Below are positions 11,436 to 22,322 of a stretch of 64,000 nt of DNA, piece after piece (within the stretch, counting starts at the first letter, position 1; each line of letters opens with the position of its first letter). The position numbers and the translations under genes are program-made. The DNA is taken from the NCBI GenBank assembly GCA_022575985.1, contig JAKSXM010000014.1, positions 2,914,001 through 2,978,000 on the forward strand, read 5' to 3'. This DNA is from Anagrus nilaparvatae. Taxonomy: Eukaryota; Arthropoda; Insecta; Hymenoptera; Mymaridae. The notes below the pieces were generated by a model. The model saw only the letters and a list, made by a program, of their open reading frames with translations, was not told the DNA's origin and ran no database searches.

Positions 11436-12959
11436 ATGGAAGATGCCGAATCTCTTTTAATAGATCAAGTTACTGACGGGAACTTGATCCTCGATTTTCT
11501 CGTTAATTCAGATCTAAAGGGGGGAGAGAAAAAACCACTAGCAGTTTTAATGTGCAGAAAAGAACTGCTAAAAGAATACTGGCAAAGTTTTCGTGATCGG
11601 CATCGAAAACTACGACATTATAAGGAAGAACTAAAAGATAGATCGTATTTTAAAAAAAATCATTTTACAGATGTCGAAGAACGCTACGTCGAGGCTCTCA
11701 GTCAAATCAACGACGCTATCTCCAAGGAATCAACGCCAACAACAACACCACCGGCAGCGCACAGCATCGTTCATACATCGCTGCCTAAAATACCACTGCC
11801 AACTTTCGACGGGACTCAGCACAACTGGGACTCCTTCAAGGAAATCTTCAGAGCCAGGATAGTCGACGATGACAACCTTGCACCAGCTGTCAAGCTTCAA
11901 CATCTCTTGGCCTCTCTTCAGGGTGACGCTGCCAGGCGATACAGCAATCTTCAGCTCACCAGCGCCAACTTTCAAGTAGCATGGGATACACTCACACGTC
12001 GATACGACAACAAACGTATCAGGCTCAGCACGCATCTGTCACGTTTGATTTCAGCTCCTGCCGTCAATGCCAAGGTCACCGGAGACATCACACGACTTCT
12101 AGACACCTTCGAGGAAAGCATCAGGGCTCTTCGTGGTCTGGACCAGCCAGTCGATCAATGGGATGCCTGGTTCGTGCAGCTGACGGTCTCCAAGCTCGAC
12201 TACAGTACACGCAGCGACTGGGAGAAATTCAGGGAAGCAGACGACATCTTCTCCACGCACAAACAGCTGATTGACTACCTGGAGAACCGTGCCAGAACGC
12301 ATGATGCTGCCCAAGCCTCCAGCGGTTCAACCAGCCACACTCAGGGCTCTTCAAATTCCAACAACAGGTCGAACGCCTCAGCCCACACCACGAGTCACCA
12401 GCGATCTACGCCAAGTTGTCCACTCTGCAGCGGGGAATCCCACTACTTATCCAAGTGCTCCAAATTCCTGCAGATGGATGTACAACAACGACGTAAGCTG
12501 ATGACATCTTATCCAGGTACCTGTTACAACTGCTTGGGGCCTCGACACCAGCCAAACAAATGCCCCTCCAAGCGAACCTGTTTCTCATGCGGTGAGCAAC
12601 ATCATACTCTGCTCATACAGTGACAACTTAGCAGCTCCAACAGCAGCAATCTCAGCGGCTCCAATAGCGGCAACCTCAGCAGCTCCAATAGCAGCAATCT
12701 CAGCGGCTCCAATAGCGGCAACCTCAGCAGCTCCAATAGCAGCAATCTCAGCGACTCCAATAGCAGCAACTTCAGCGGCTCCAATAGCGGCAATCTCAGC
12801 AGCTCCAATAGCAGCAACTTCAGCGGCTCCAATAGCGGCAATACCAGTAGCTCCAATAGCAACCAATTCAGCAACCTGTTCCAACCAACGTGGCGTTCCA
12901 GACGTGGGTCAGTTCACGGCGGGCGGTCCAGTTTCAACATCATACTAAGCTCAAATTAA
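11436..12959 (+). CDS. gag: Pao-type Gag polyprotein, interrupted by one stop near its C-terminus
   Basis: The 395-aa frame from ATG 11436 has a helical N-terminal part, then LPKIPLPTFDGTQHNWDSF and the LQGDAARRYSNL block typical of Pao retrotransposon Gag (aa about 115-185), then a Ser/Asn/His linker. Cys/His knuckles follow: CPLCSGESHYLSKC, CYNCLGPRHQPNKC and CFSCGEQHH (aa about 325-395). A TGA at 12621-12623 stops the frame. The same frame continues open through a Ser/Asn-rich repeat tail to TAA at 12957-12959, so the stop is probably a point mutation. Role in the family: RNA packaging and particle assembly. No pol domain follows before the 3' LTR. Confidence 0.88.
12628..12875 (+). repeat. 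24-bp coding minisatellite in the gag tail
   Basis: About ten alternating units of the types AGCGGCTCCAATAGC-GGCAACCTC and AGCAGCTCCAATAGC-AGCAATCTC. In the gag frame they encode SGSNSGNL / SSSNSSNL. The Ala/Ile-rich readings in the other frames are by-products. Confidence 0.9.
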
Positions 12960-13173
12960 TACTGTAAAAAATTAATTAAGTTTTGTCTCTTTTTTCTTTT
13001 CAAATGTTAATTAAATTTACAACTTAATTAATTTTGAATAAGTAATGTAAACCAGATCTAAAATTGCATTGTATAGAATCACGTTAAATTCAACTCAAAT
13101 TTTATTAATGTATCAACTCATTTCATTTCAACAAACTTATTTTGTTAAATAAGATTTAACAAGGCGGGCGGTA

Positions 13174-13636
13174 TGTTGCGGCCAATAGCTTAAAATCATA
13201 TTTTTCCTTATATTTTTCAAATATTCGCGCATTTACTCTAACTTCTTTGATATCGTAATTATTTAATTTATCAGCCCCCCGTTTTAGGGCCCCTTCTCTC
13301 ACGTTAAACTTTCACCGGTTCTATAAAACCGATTCATGCGCATCAATCGCTCTCATTTCTGTGGTCGGCGGTCGCGCTCGTAAGTCAATTCGAATCATAC
13401 ACCGCCCAGCGTGTTAAACTTAGTGAAATTAAAATCAAATCAACTATATTCTTAAATGCCAGTTTTTTAGTAATCTTAATTTATACAGTCCGCTAACTAT
13501 TTATTTATTATTGTAAAATTTATTGAAGTGATTTAAAATAATTAACATTGTTTAATTTAAACAAGTGAATTCATTTATTTTACCTCAAAACCAATTTTCC
13601 TACAATTTCCCCAAATATTTCCTTCAAAATATTACA
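13174..13636 (+). repeat. 3' LTR of the BEL/Pao gag-only element
   Basis: 463 bp, TGTTGCGG to ATTACA, preceded by a purine-rich tract (AAGGCGGGCGGTA) and followed by the TTTAT target duplication. See the 5' LTR for differences. Confidence 0.93.
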
Positions 13637-13641
13637 TTTAT

Positions 13642-14865
13642 ATATAAATATATAAATAAAATTAAAGTAAAATTAGTTAAAAAAATATAAGTAATATGAT
13701 AAAATTTGATATTAATACTGTTTCAAAAACTAAATAAAATAAATAAGTTAACCATAGCAACAATCACTCAAAAGTCAATCAGTCAATAGTCAATCAATAT
13801 GTATTAAAACTTGTCAATAGAATTTTATTAATCAGTCAACAAATAAATCAATAGGTTAAAATTTGTAAATAAATAAATAATAAAATAACAAAATTAATTA
13901 ATATTAGTTTAGTCAAGCTGTTGTTAAACAGTGTTATTTATATGTCTTGATTTGTCAAATTTAATATACTATTTGTTAAATACCTTATGGATCAGCTAAA
14001 ATGCCGCAAGTAATTGATTATTGTTTAAATTAACCTAGAGAAATTAGTATTTTCAAACAGATGAATAGTAAAGATATCAATCAAATTATCATTACTTTTT
14101 TTTTAAATTCTTTTTAAGAGATAGAAATTAACTTTCAGATCTCTCTCCACCTTTCCTAAAACAGAACTTAACCCACCGGTATCCTGCGAGGGCTCGGTCC
14201 CGTATAGGTAGGAAGCTGTTTTTGAATTTATATTTGTTTTTTCACATCCACTTCCTTCAAATAGTACCCACTCCACCAGTTCATACCTAGGTTCATGTTA
14301 GAAACCCAAATGAAGCCTTTGAACTCACCAATGATCTGTTAGTAGTTATATGGGCGAATATGAAACATATTCCGTTATATGGTTTAGTCCTAGCTTGGTT
14401 AAGCAATAGCTATCCTCGGTGTTACAGGTATGGGTAAGCTGTAGTCTCAGTGATTCGCTTCTTTATAGACTAGATCTCCTTTTAACGTGGCATCCTAACC
14501 ACTCGCAAATGATATAACTACATAATTTAATTTTCTTAGAAAAAAAAATGAGAGTCTACCTGGAATTGAAAGTTTTTACAACTCAACCATCGCTTGCTCT
14601 TTATCGCTAGCTTTATTTTCTGTATTTTGATTCTTATCTTGATGGTTGTTGTTTAGTTTACCTCTTCTTCCTCTACCTTTACCTCAAAAATTATTATTAA
14701 TAAACCTGGGTCTTTTCTAATTTTAGATCTGGAGGCCTGGGATGGAGAAATCCTATACAACATTTTCAAAAAATAAATTATAAGATTTAAGATATCGAAT
14801 AAAAACCATAATTCTAGAGATTAGTACTTACTTCAGTCAAAATACGGGGAGGGGGGTTGTATTAT
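13642..14865. other. Intergenic; no gene recognised
   Basis: Starts with short AGTCAATC-type repeats (about 13775-13860). A less AT-rich block at about 14140-14520 has no convincing reading frame and no match I recognise; it may be old transposon sequence. Confidence 0.4.
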
Positions 14866-15490
14866 TACTGGCGAACACGATATTTGCTCTACTATAGGTT
14901 CTTTGAGTCGCTGAACACAAAAATCGGGGTCTTTTCGTAAAGAAATGGGGCCTTCACACTTAAATTTGTAAAAACTACCCCCAAAAAGGGTTTTTTTTAT
15001 TTATTCGCACTTTAGGCGCTCATATTTGCACCATAAGGGCTTTTTTGGGTCGCCAATCAAGATATTTGCCTTATTTTTTATGAATAATCATTATTTTGCC
15101 CTTAAAATAGCTAAAACTACCCCTAAAAGGGATGTTTTTGCTATTTTAACACTTTGAGCATCCAGGATATGCCCATATAGGTTTTTGGATCACTAATAAA
15201 GAATTTTGACTTCTTTTTCATATATAAAAAATATTTTACACTTAAAGTAACTAAAACCACCTTTAAAAGGGGTGTTTTTGTTATTTTCGCACTTTCAGCA
15301 TCCAAGATATGCCCATATAGGTTTTTTAGGTCGCCATTCAAGAAATTCGACTCCTATTTTGTGGTGAAATATTGATTATTTATGAAAATAAAGTCGAAAT
15401 TCTTGATCAGCGACCCAAAAAACCCCTTATGGTGCAAATATGAGCGCTGAATGTGCGAATATTTAAAAAAAAACCTTTTTGGGGATAGTT
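14866..15490. repeat. Tandem plus inverted repeat block (CGCTCATATTTGCACC family)
   Basis: Three diverged direct units of about 150 bp share 'actacccc..aaaagggg.gtttttt..tattttcgcactttaggcgctcatat..ttgggtcgccaatcaagatatt' features, near 14960, 15110 and 15260. The block near 15395-15485 is the reverse complement of the first (TGGTGCAAATATGAGCGC, CCTTTTTGGGG). This suits a fold-back element with amplified inner repeats. A CA/CG-rich dinucleotide run follows at about 15580-15605. Confidence 0.6.
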
Positions 15491-15763
15491 TATCTTTTCT
15501 ATATTTTTTGGTAAAAAAAATTTGGAAAACAAAATTAGGTCTTAGTACAATAATGGTTGTTGAATATCATCGGTTAAAATCACACACACACACGCACACA
15601 CGCAAATCACAATTTGAGTTGTAATAATCGAACTAAATATAATATTTGAGGAATTTATAACTTTAATATCAAAAAATATCAAAAAATTATTTATTTAACA
15701 ATTATTTAAATATCAAAAAAAAAAAATTAATTTTGTTTATTATTTATTTTATTTTAAGATACG

Positions 15764-16212
15764 ATGAATTCTGGAATTTTACTATGCATAGTCTTCATTG
15801 CTATTTTATTAGCAATTGCTAACCGATCTGTAAGTTGTGCTCAAAGTATAAAATCAGATTCCAAAACTCAGTACAGAGATATTAGAGAATTTAAGCCACC
15901 TCCTGATGGATTTGCTTATGGATTCGGCAAACGAGAAATTCGAAAACGTGACAAATATATTAAAATTATAATGTCTCTTCTAACAGAAAATTATCCTTAC
16001 AGGTGTGTTTCCTTACATCTATTTACTTTATTTCTTCTCATTTATTATTTTTATAAATTGTGATAAAACGTGGAATATATTTGTAAGTAACCTTTAAGAA
16101 AGTAGCTTTTATTTTTTATTTGTTCTCTCTGTCTCTCTCTCTCCCTCTTCCTCTCTCTAGTAGCAGTAGTTCCTGGTGCTCAGAAGTCAGCAGTCAGCAA
16201 ATGAGAAACTAG
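15764..16212 (+). CDS. Allatotropin-like neuropeptide precursor exon (plus possible short terminal exon)
   Basis: The first coding exon, ATG 15764 to 16002, encodes a hydrophobic signal peptide (about 26 aa, likely cut after VSCA), then ...DIREFKPPPDGFAYGFGKRE. A single Arg precedes EFKPPPDGFAYGF and GKR follows it, giving a predicted 13-residue C-terminally amidated peptide. Length and the positions F2, K3, A10, G12 and F13 match allatotropins. MSLLTENYP after it resembles the spacer following the peptide in the family. The exon is preceded by an acceptor (TTTTATTTTAAG, 15757) and ends at donor GTGTGT (16003). A strong pyrimidine-tract acceptor at 16160 would add 17 codons to TAG 16210-16212, then AATAAA; this last exon lacks the family's conserved tail, so it is uncertain. 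This is the clearest host gene here. Secreted hormone, juvenile-hormone and muscle control in known insects. Confidence 0.68.
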
Positions 16213-16540
16213 GAATAAACGGAACCTTTTAGACGAAATTTCCGTCCGCAAGAAATAAACAACACAGCATGTTGAGAAGACTCTGAGCGACTTAACACGT
16301 AAAAATCTCGTATTCAAGAAAAACATTTATTTATGTATTGTACGAAGTATATGTTATTTAAACTTATACGTTCTCAAAAGAAAAAATTACGGTTCTCGTT
16401 ATGATAAAAAAATTATACGAAGTGTGTGGTATTACTTTATCATATTATTAAATTATCATAAACTTTTTTTTTGTTACACCGGTCTCTGAAAAGAGTAAAA
16501 GGGCAAAGCCACCATATATATATAAATGCTTTGTGCATTT
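16213..16540. other. Short intergenic stretch downstream of the neuropeptide gene
   Basis: AT-rich, with AATAAA-type signals at about 16214 and 16254 that could end the preceding transcript. Nothing else recognised. Confidence 0.4.
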
Positions 16541-16852
16541 ATGTTTTGTCAAGGGAATTTTGCGAATTTTGCATCAGCCATGGAGTGTTTGCCTTAAGGA
16601 CCCGCAAATTTCCATGACCGTCCAGTTGTACAAGTACAATCGGAGGATTGCCGGCGAACGCGGTTGCCGGTTTTGCCCAAGATTCTTACTGGGTAAACAC
16701 ACTATAAACCCCCCTGCGCTTGTTTGCCCTAAACCAAAACTTCCTTTTCAGGTGTAACTTCAGTATGAGACGCCCAGCCTAGGCAACTGGCCGCTGCCTT
16801 CCCCCAGCCTAGGGACAGGAGAGCTCTCTACGATAAAAAGCCCTCCATTTTT
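16541..16852 (-). mobile_element. R1-clade LINE fragment D (3' UTR only)
   Basis: On the minus strand it matches the 3' UTR of copies C and E: the GGAGAGCTCTC block after the ORF2 stop, GCCGCTGCC, the GGGAGGGTTT-like segment, a degraded CAACT hairpin and GCAAACACTCCATGGCTG. The TTTGCGGG hairpin has lost one arm, so it is older than copies C and E. Confidence 0.8.
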
Positions 16853-16894
16853 TGAGGAGCCTTAGTGCCAGCTAGTTGGCAGGGTATTTTTTGT

Positions 16895-17345
16895 GTGTGT
16901 CAGTATAGTAAGTAAACCAAATGACCATATTTGGTCAAGAATGAATAATTTTCAAATTACTGCCAAAATTTTAATTTTTGACTAAAATAGATTTTACATG
17001 TTTAAAAAATTTTTTACAAGCTTATAAATTTCAAAAATTCCTTACTCGCCCATATTTGATCATTTATTTGCGAGATATGAAAATTTAAAGTCAGAGTCCT
17101 GCATCAAGATTTTTTAATAAACGCTAATATTAAGTACCATCTTTACAGAGTCATATCACGAAAATAACTAATGCACATAAAAGAACGAATAAAAAATTAT
17201 GAGACCTATAAAACACATTTTAGTTTTAACTCAAAATTTTAATTGCAATGTTTGCAGCCAATTAAAAACTAGTTTTTTTGGCCAAATATGGCAATTTGTT
17301 TTACTGACTATAATGGTAGAAAAATTACTAATAAAAAATGCTGTT
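16895..17345. repeat. Inverted-repeat element (CAGTATAGTAAGTAAACCAAA ends)
   Basis: The left end (GTCAGTATAGTAAGTAAACC, then ATGACCATATTTGG) is mirrored at 17290-17340 (GGCCAAATATGGCAATTTG, then ACTGACTATAATGG). About 450 bp, no coding potential; a MITE-like element. Related sequence is at 55.55-56.4 kb. Confidence 0.6.
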
Positions 17346-18420
17346 TACGGGGATTAAAAGGTAATACTTACACGATAAAAATTATACCAACTTGAAGTTG
17401 ATTGGCTGATTAACAAGGTAACTGCTATCTTATAGCATAGAACCGTGATAGGGGGTTTAGTTTCAAGCTCCAGGAGGCTCATCCAAGAAAATTGAGAATA
17501 AGGAGGGTGTTTTTGCAACTAACACGACCTCTCCTGAATATCAGAAGCAAATCTGCATCCCAAACAGTTTTAAGTCCCTTGTAAGATTGGTCGTAAAAAC
17601 ACCAATAATCCACCCGATTTTTCGTTACCTTGTCATTTGCTTGCTGAGCAGATCTCAATCAATTTTTTTGCGGTATCTTTATTGTTGTTACGTGCTTATT
17701 CTATAAAATTCATTAAAAGAAAAAAAAATCCCTCAACTCTAATGCCCCTCAATCCACTTGACTACTAAATTAATACTATACTCAAGTCATAGTGTAGTGC
17801 GTGGGTATCCGAATTCATTAGCTAGAACTAAAAAAAGGTGTTCTGAAGGTTGTACCACTGAATTCGAATTTGGGATCCTATGTGGTTAAAAAAAGAAGAA
17901 CATGTCAGAAACTACCCCTTTTATGGGTTTTCAAATAAATAACATATTTTAAAAGTAATTATATTCCAGGAGTACGAAAAAATTCGCAAAACACGATACA
18001 ATTTTTTTTTCTTTATTTTTTTTTCTAATCTTGCATTTAAAAATATTTCATCGTATTTTAAATTTTATATACTTTACTGCTTGTTTTACGGGTAATAAAA
18101 GTATATAAAAATTACCCCTAAACTTAATGCAATAAAAAATGAAAAAAAAATATGACATTTTATTTTTCAATCTTTCCATAACTTGCCTTTTTTGAACATT
18201 TTTCTTAATTAAATAAAGAATTGGAGGGATAATAGGGGTGAAAGACAATTTTTTTTGTAGATTCCTGGAAAAGGCATAAAATAAAAAAAAATGTTGCTTA
18301 TGTTCTCTTTTGCAATAAGCTAACGATGTTGCAAAAAAGAGGCAGATTTCCCATTTACTCTTTACTTTATTTTCGATAACGAGAAGAGACAACTATACCT
18401 TTGGAAAACCAAGACGTATG
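17346..18420. repeat. Dispersed repeat family, copy 1
   Basis: 17560-18150 aligns collinearly with 33330-33780. Shared blocks include 'aaacaccaa.aatcc', 'ttcgctga/ttgctgag', 'aatttggg.tcctact/atgtgg', 'cagaaact..c..cttatgggtttt', and 'ctttatttttct.taatcttgcatttaaaaaa'. The minus ORF inside is low-complexity. Nature of the element unknown. Confidence 0.5.
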
Positions 18421-19350
18421 CCAACCACGGATAAGTAATTTATTTATTTTTGCATTATATATGTTTTGCTACGTGTGTAAATAATCATTTTAATTAATTA
18501 AATCTTTGATTTATATAATTCTTCTACATTCACTGCAATCTCTGTAAATAATAAATTATAAGACAAAGCATATTTTTTTATTATAAATAATTGACAGTAT
18601 TTTTGTTATATTAATTCAAGTCTTGTTATTGTCTTATCTATACCCATCCTAGTACATGTAGTCTAAATTGTTACAGTAAAGAATCGAAGGTACATCTGGC
18701 CCCCCTTCGTACCGTTTCAATATACTAGCAATAGATGGAAGGGGGCCTCCGTGTCACATTTGCTTCTGTTTCTTTTGCTAAAAAAATCGGTTTTCACTAC
18801 AGTTTAATAATCGAACAAACACATTCAAACCATTTAGAGCAGCGTAGATGAAACATTAATGAAAAATTCTAGGTTCTGATTTATAATAGAAAAATAGCGC
18901 GCTATTCTGCATCAAGTGTTAATTAATGTTCTATAAAGGTACATGTAAAATATTATTCTTAAATAAAAGAATGATATTATGTCTATTAAATGATATTAAA
19001 TTTAAAATGTTTTAAATCTAAACTAGGATTATTGTAAAGAAGTAGGTTACTGGTTTTATATTATTTTTACTTACACGGAAATAAATTCTAAGTTATATTA
19101 ACAAATAACTTTGTTAAAATAAGCCAACGAAGTATTTATTGAATTGTGATAGTTACTTAGTTGATTCAAACAAAATGAAAATTTTGTTTAAAAAAAATAA
19201 TTTTTTTTTTTTTTTTATTTTATTCTTTTTTATTTTTTTTTTTTTAATGAATTATTTTTTTTTTATAATTATTTTTTTATATTTATTTAGGTACTTATAT
19301 ATTTATTAATTTAAAATCTGTTAAAAAAAACTGAAGAAAAATTTTGACTC
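18421..19350. other. AT-rich intergenic stretch
   Basis: Contains a GC-rich inverted pair GGCCCCCCTTC / GAAGGGGGCC at about 18678-18746 that could fold as a hairpin. A T-rich tract lies at 19200-19275. No gene seen. Confidence 0.4.
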
Positions 19351-19430
19351 CTACTGGTATTGAACGGGGGACCGCGGCTTCCAAAGCAGCGACATTATCC
19401 ATTCTGCTAACATGACACTTCGATTTAATA
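19351..19430 (-). other. tRNA-like sequence (SINE head or pseudo-tRNA)
   Basis: Minus strand: TTAGCAGAATGGATAATG resembles the A box and D-arm. GCTGCTTTGGAAGCCGC resembles an anticodon arm with a TGG-containing loop, and CCGTTCAATACC resembles a B box. The T-stem does not pair properly, so a functional tRNA is unlikely. Confidence 0.4.
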
Positions 19431-19489
19431 AAAAAATTTTAAGTACTATATGTTACAGATAATAATTTTCGAAATTATATACAGAGTAA

Positions 19490-19665
19490 ATTATATCAGC
19501 GAAATGCATACTTAAAAATAATAGATAAAACTATCATAAATAATTTTTAGGAAATTCCATTTCTTTATTGAATAATAATATAAACAAAAAGCGAAATGCA
19601 TATTTAAAAATAATAGTTAAAACTATCATAAATAATTTTTAGGAAATTTCATTTCTTTATAAGAA
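19490..19665. repeat. Short tandem duplication, about 93 bp period
   Basis: GCGAAATGCATACTTAAAAATAATAG... ending in AATTTTTAGGAAATTCC near 19500-19565 recurs with few changes near 19590-19660. Confidence 0.75.
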
Positions 19666-19984
19666 CATGTTTTGACTTGCAGGGGATAAATACATAAAAG
19701 GATAGAAAGAGAAAGAATGAATAAATATTCTAATATAAAAGAAAAAGCATTGACCTAACTATTAAAATTAATCATATTAATGTTGTAGGTTGTTGGTTTA
19801 TCTAACCTTACGTTGATTCAACAAAGATTTAAGGGGTTAACTTAACGATTTTAATTTTGTTTGAATCAACAAAGTATTTGTTAGTCTAATGTTTTTATTT
19901 GACAATTCAACGATTAAATAATAAATGAAAAAACTCGATGTCTTCCAGCAAAAAAATTTTTATTTGAAAAATAAAAATATAAAT

Positions 19985-20025
19985 TTGTCAATATTTCGGA
20001 GATTTTTCACTCCATCATCAGGACT
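19985..20025 (-). ncRNA. Hammerhead-ribozyme-like motif, PLE-1 left arm
   Basis: Minus strand: CTGATGA (20021-20015), T, GGAG-loop-CTCC stem, GAAA (19997-19994), then TATTGAC. This matches the conserved core order C-U-G-A-N-G-A / helix II / G-A-A-A. Helices I and III cannot be fixed with certainty. The right-arm copy at 22215-22250 has GGAG changed to AAAG, breaking helix II. Confidence 0.6.
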
Positions 20026-20345
20026 ATAAATAATAAAATACATTAATTACTAATATATATAAAAAATTATTTACACAATATTTACCACATAGTCTAAAAA
20101 ATTAGATGTTTACATATTAAATAATTAAATATTGTATGCAACTATAAAAGTATGCATGGACTATTGTACGTTATTTACACTGTTGTTATATACATTGCGC
20201 GGTGTATGTTTTATACATGTGTAAGATAAAATTCTTACTTGTCAATACATAAATCAATAATACTCAATATTATCATAGACATCTATGATTAATTCTAAAT
20301 ACTAATATAACATATACCTTAAAATTATATAGAGCATCTACCTTA

Positions 20346-20815
20346 TCATATCATGATATTGTTTTTTAATAAATAGATAAGTTTACAATAAGCTGGATTT
20401 ACATTATTTGATTCTTCTTGTTTATTTAAACCGTTATTTTGACTTTTTATATGAAAAGATTCTGAAAAGATCCGTTTATGATAATGTTGTTCTGTATCTA
20501 AAACCTTTACCCCTTTCCAATTAAACATATGACCTAATTTTCTATGTTCTGTGACTACATTGTGTTTATCAGAATCTAGTTTCCAATTATCAAAATGTTC
20601 ACTAATTCTGAGACCTAATTCTCTTTTTGTTTCTCCAACATAAGTAGCATCCCAATCTTTGCATTCTATTTGATAAACTTTATGTGTTTGTTGGAACTTA
20701 TTTAATTGGTCTTTGCCTCTTATGATTAAATTGCTTAACATATAATTAGGTTTAGGTATTACATTAACGTTATAAGGTTCAACTGCTCTTTTTATTCTAT
20801 AAAATAAATTGTTGG
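20346..20815 (-). pseudogene. GIY-YIG endonuclease fragment in the inverted arm of PLE-1
   Basis: 131 aa on the minus strand (20741-20346) plus upstream in-frame sequence to about 20815. It is near-identical to the C-terminus of the plus copy: VYQIECKDWDATYVGETKRELGLRISEH. Cys of the ECKDC motif is Trp here. It lacks the RT and is joined head-on to the RT fragment at about 20815, so it is a by-product of the inverted structure. Confidence 0.82.
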
Positions 20816-21882
20816 AACCCCGATGGGGTCTCCTGTATCCCCTATCTTAGCAGATATTGTTATGGCAGATTTGGAGGAAAAATGTATAAAAAAGTTAAAT
20901 TATACTCCTATTTTTTACTTTAGGTATGTTGATGATATTTTAACCTGCATACCTAAAGAAAAAATAGATTACACTTTAAAAATATTCAACTCATATAATA
21001 GTAATTTAAAATTCACTCATGAACTTGAGAATAATAAATGCATTAACTTTCTTGAATTAACCTTAATTAATAACAATAGCCAAATTTTATACAATTGGTA
21101 TAGAAAAAATACTTCTTCCAATAGATTTTTAAACTTCAATTCCTGCCATACAAAAGCCCAAAAAATAGCTATGGTCTTTACATTAGTTGACAAAAGTCTA
21201 TAAACTATCTGATAAAAGATTTCATAATGAAAACTTGAGTAAAATTAAATCTTTTTTACTAAGCAATTCATATCCTCATAAATTCAATGATTATTATATT
21301 CAAAAAAGACTTGACTCTTTACATTATAGTGAAGAGAACTACAATGATGTAGCCAATATTGATCTTAATAATATAAATAATAATAAAATGAATTTATGTA
21401 TTCCTCAGATCAACAACAATTTATTTTATAGAATAAAAAGAGCAGTTGAACCTTATAACGTTAATGTAATACCTAAACCTAATTATATGTTAAGCAATTT
21501 AATCATAAGAGGCAAAGACCAATTAAATAAGTTCCAACAAATACATAAAGTTTATCAAATAGAATGCAAAGATTGCGATGCTACTTATGTTGGAGAAACA
21601 AAAATAGAATTAGGTGTCAGAATTAGTGAACATTTTGATAATTGGAAACTAGATTCTGATAAACACAATGTAGTCACAGAACATAGAAAATTAGGTCATA
21701 TGTTTAATTGGAAAGGGGTAAAGGTTTTAGATACAGAACAACATTATCATAAACGGATCTTTTCAGAATCTTTTCATATAAAAAGTCAAAAGAACGGTTT
21801 AAATAAACAAGAAGAATCAAATAATGTGAATCCAGCTTATTGTAAACTTATCTATTTATTAAAAAACAATAACATGATATGA
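20816..21882 (+). pseudogene. PLE-1 reverse transcriptase (C-terminal) plus GIY-YIG endonuclease, one frameshift
   Basis: The frame 20823-21203 begins at the RT motif MGSPVSPILADIVMADLEE, followed by the catalytic YFRYVDDIL and INFLELTL, a PLE pattern. A one-base insertion near 21190 shifts to the frame ending at 21882, which carries VYQIECKDCDATYVGETKIELGVRISEH (GIY-YIG-type, with the paired Cys) and an EEQ/ESNNVNPAYCKLIYL tail. Upstream RT motifs are absent. The family copies itself through RT with the endonuclease nicking the target. Confidence 0.85.
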
Positions 21883-22322
21883 TAAGGTAGATGTTCTATA
21901 TAATTTTAAGGTATATGTTATATTAGTATTTAGAATTAATCATAGATGTCTATGATAATATTGAGTATTATTGATTTATGTATTGACAAGTAAGAATTTT
22001 ATCTTACACATGTATAAAACATACACCGCGCAATGTATATAACAACAGTGTAAATAACGTACAATAGTCCATGCATACTTTTATAGTTGCATACAATATT
22101 TAATTATTTAATATGTTAATTATTTAACATCTAATTTTTTAGACTATGTGGTAAATATTGTGTAAATAATTTTTTATATATATTAGTAATTAATGTATTT
22201 TATTATTTATAGTCCTGATGATAAAGTGAAAAATCTCCGAAATATTGACAAATTTATATTTTTATTTTTCAAATAAAAATTTTTTTGCTGGAAGACATCG
22301 AGTTTTTTCATTTATTATTTAA

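Larger units (their letters stand above)
10375..13636 (+). mobile_element. Complete BEL/Pao-type LTR element with gag but no pol
   Basis: Two 463-bp direct repeats (10375-10837 and 13174-13636) begin TGTTGCGG and end ATTACA. I count three substitutions between them. A 5-bp duplication TTTAT flanks the element (10370-10374 and 13637-13641). TGG directly after the 5' LTR (10838) suits a tRNA primer site; the purine-rich GGCGGGCGGTA lies just before the 3' LTR. The interior carries a Pao-type gag and no protease, RT or integrase, so at 3,262 bp it is a gag-only element that would need pol in trans. The near-identical LTRs show a young insertion. Confidence 0.93.
19909..22322 (+). mobile_element. 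Penelope-like element PLE-1 with long inverted arms
   Basis: The plus-oriented body (about 20816-21900) encodes the end of the RT and a GIY-YIG endonuclease. Its 3' part, from the GIY-YIG region to the outer terminus, is repeated in reverse complement at 19909-20815. Both outer ends read CGAGTTTTTTCATTTATTATTTAA facing out (too long to show as one arm: 19910-19933 and 22299-22322). Each arm has a hammerhead-like core. Partial inverted copies are a known habit of Penelope-like elements. The 5' part of the ORF is missing. A loose 17-bp similarity (CAATTCAACG.TTAA) occurs outside both ends. Confidence 0.85.

Noticed and set aside
12628..12875. CRISPR array
   Set aside because: Repeats are contiguous without unique spacers, coding, and in a eukaryotic retroelement. 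The same holds for the 72-bp, 111-123-bp and 113-bp arrays.
12592..12948. Ala/Pro/Ile-rich proteins on both strands
   Set aside because: Off-frame readings of the 24-bp repeat; the gag frame through the same DNA gives the Ser/Asn tail expected for Gag.
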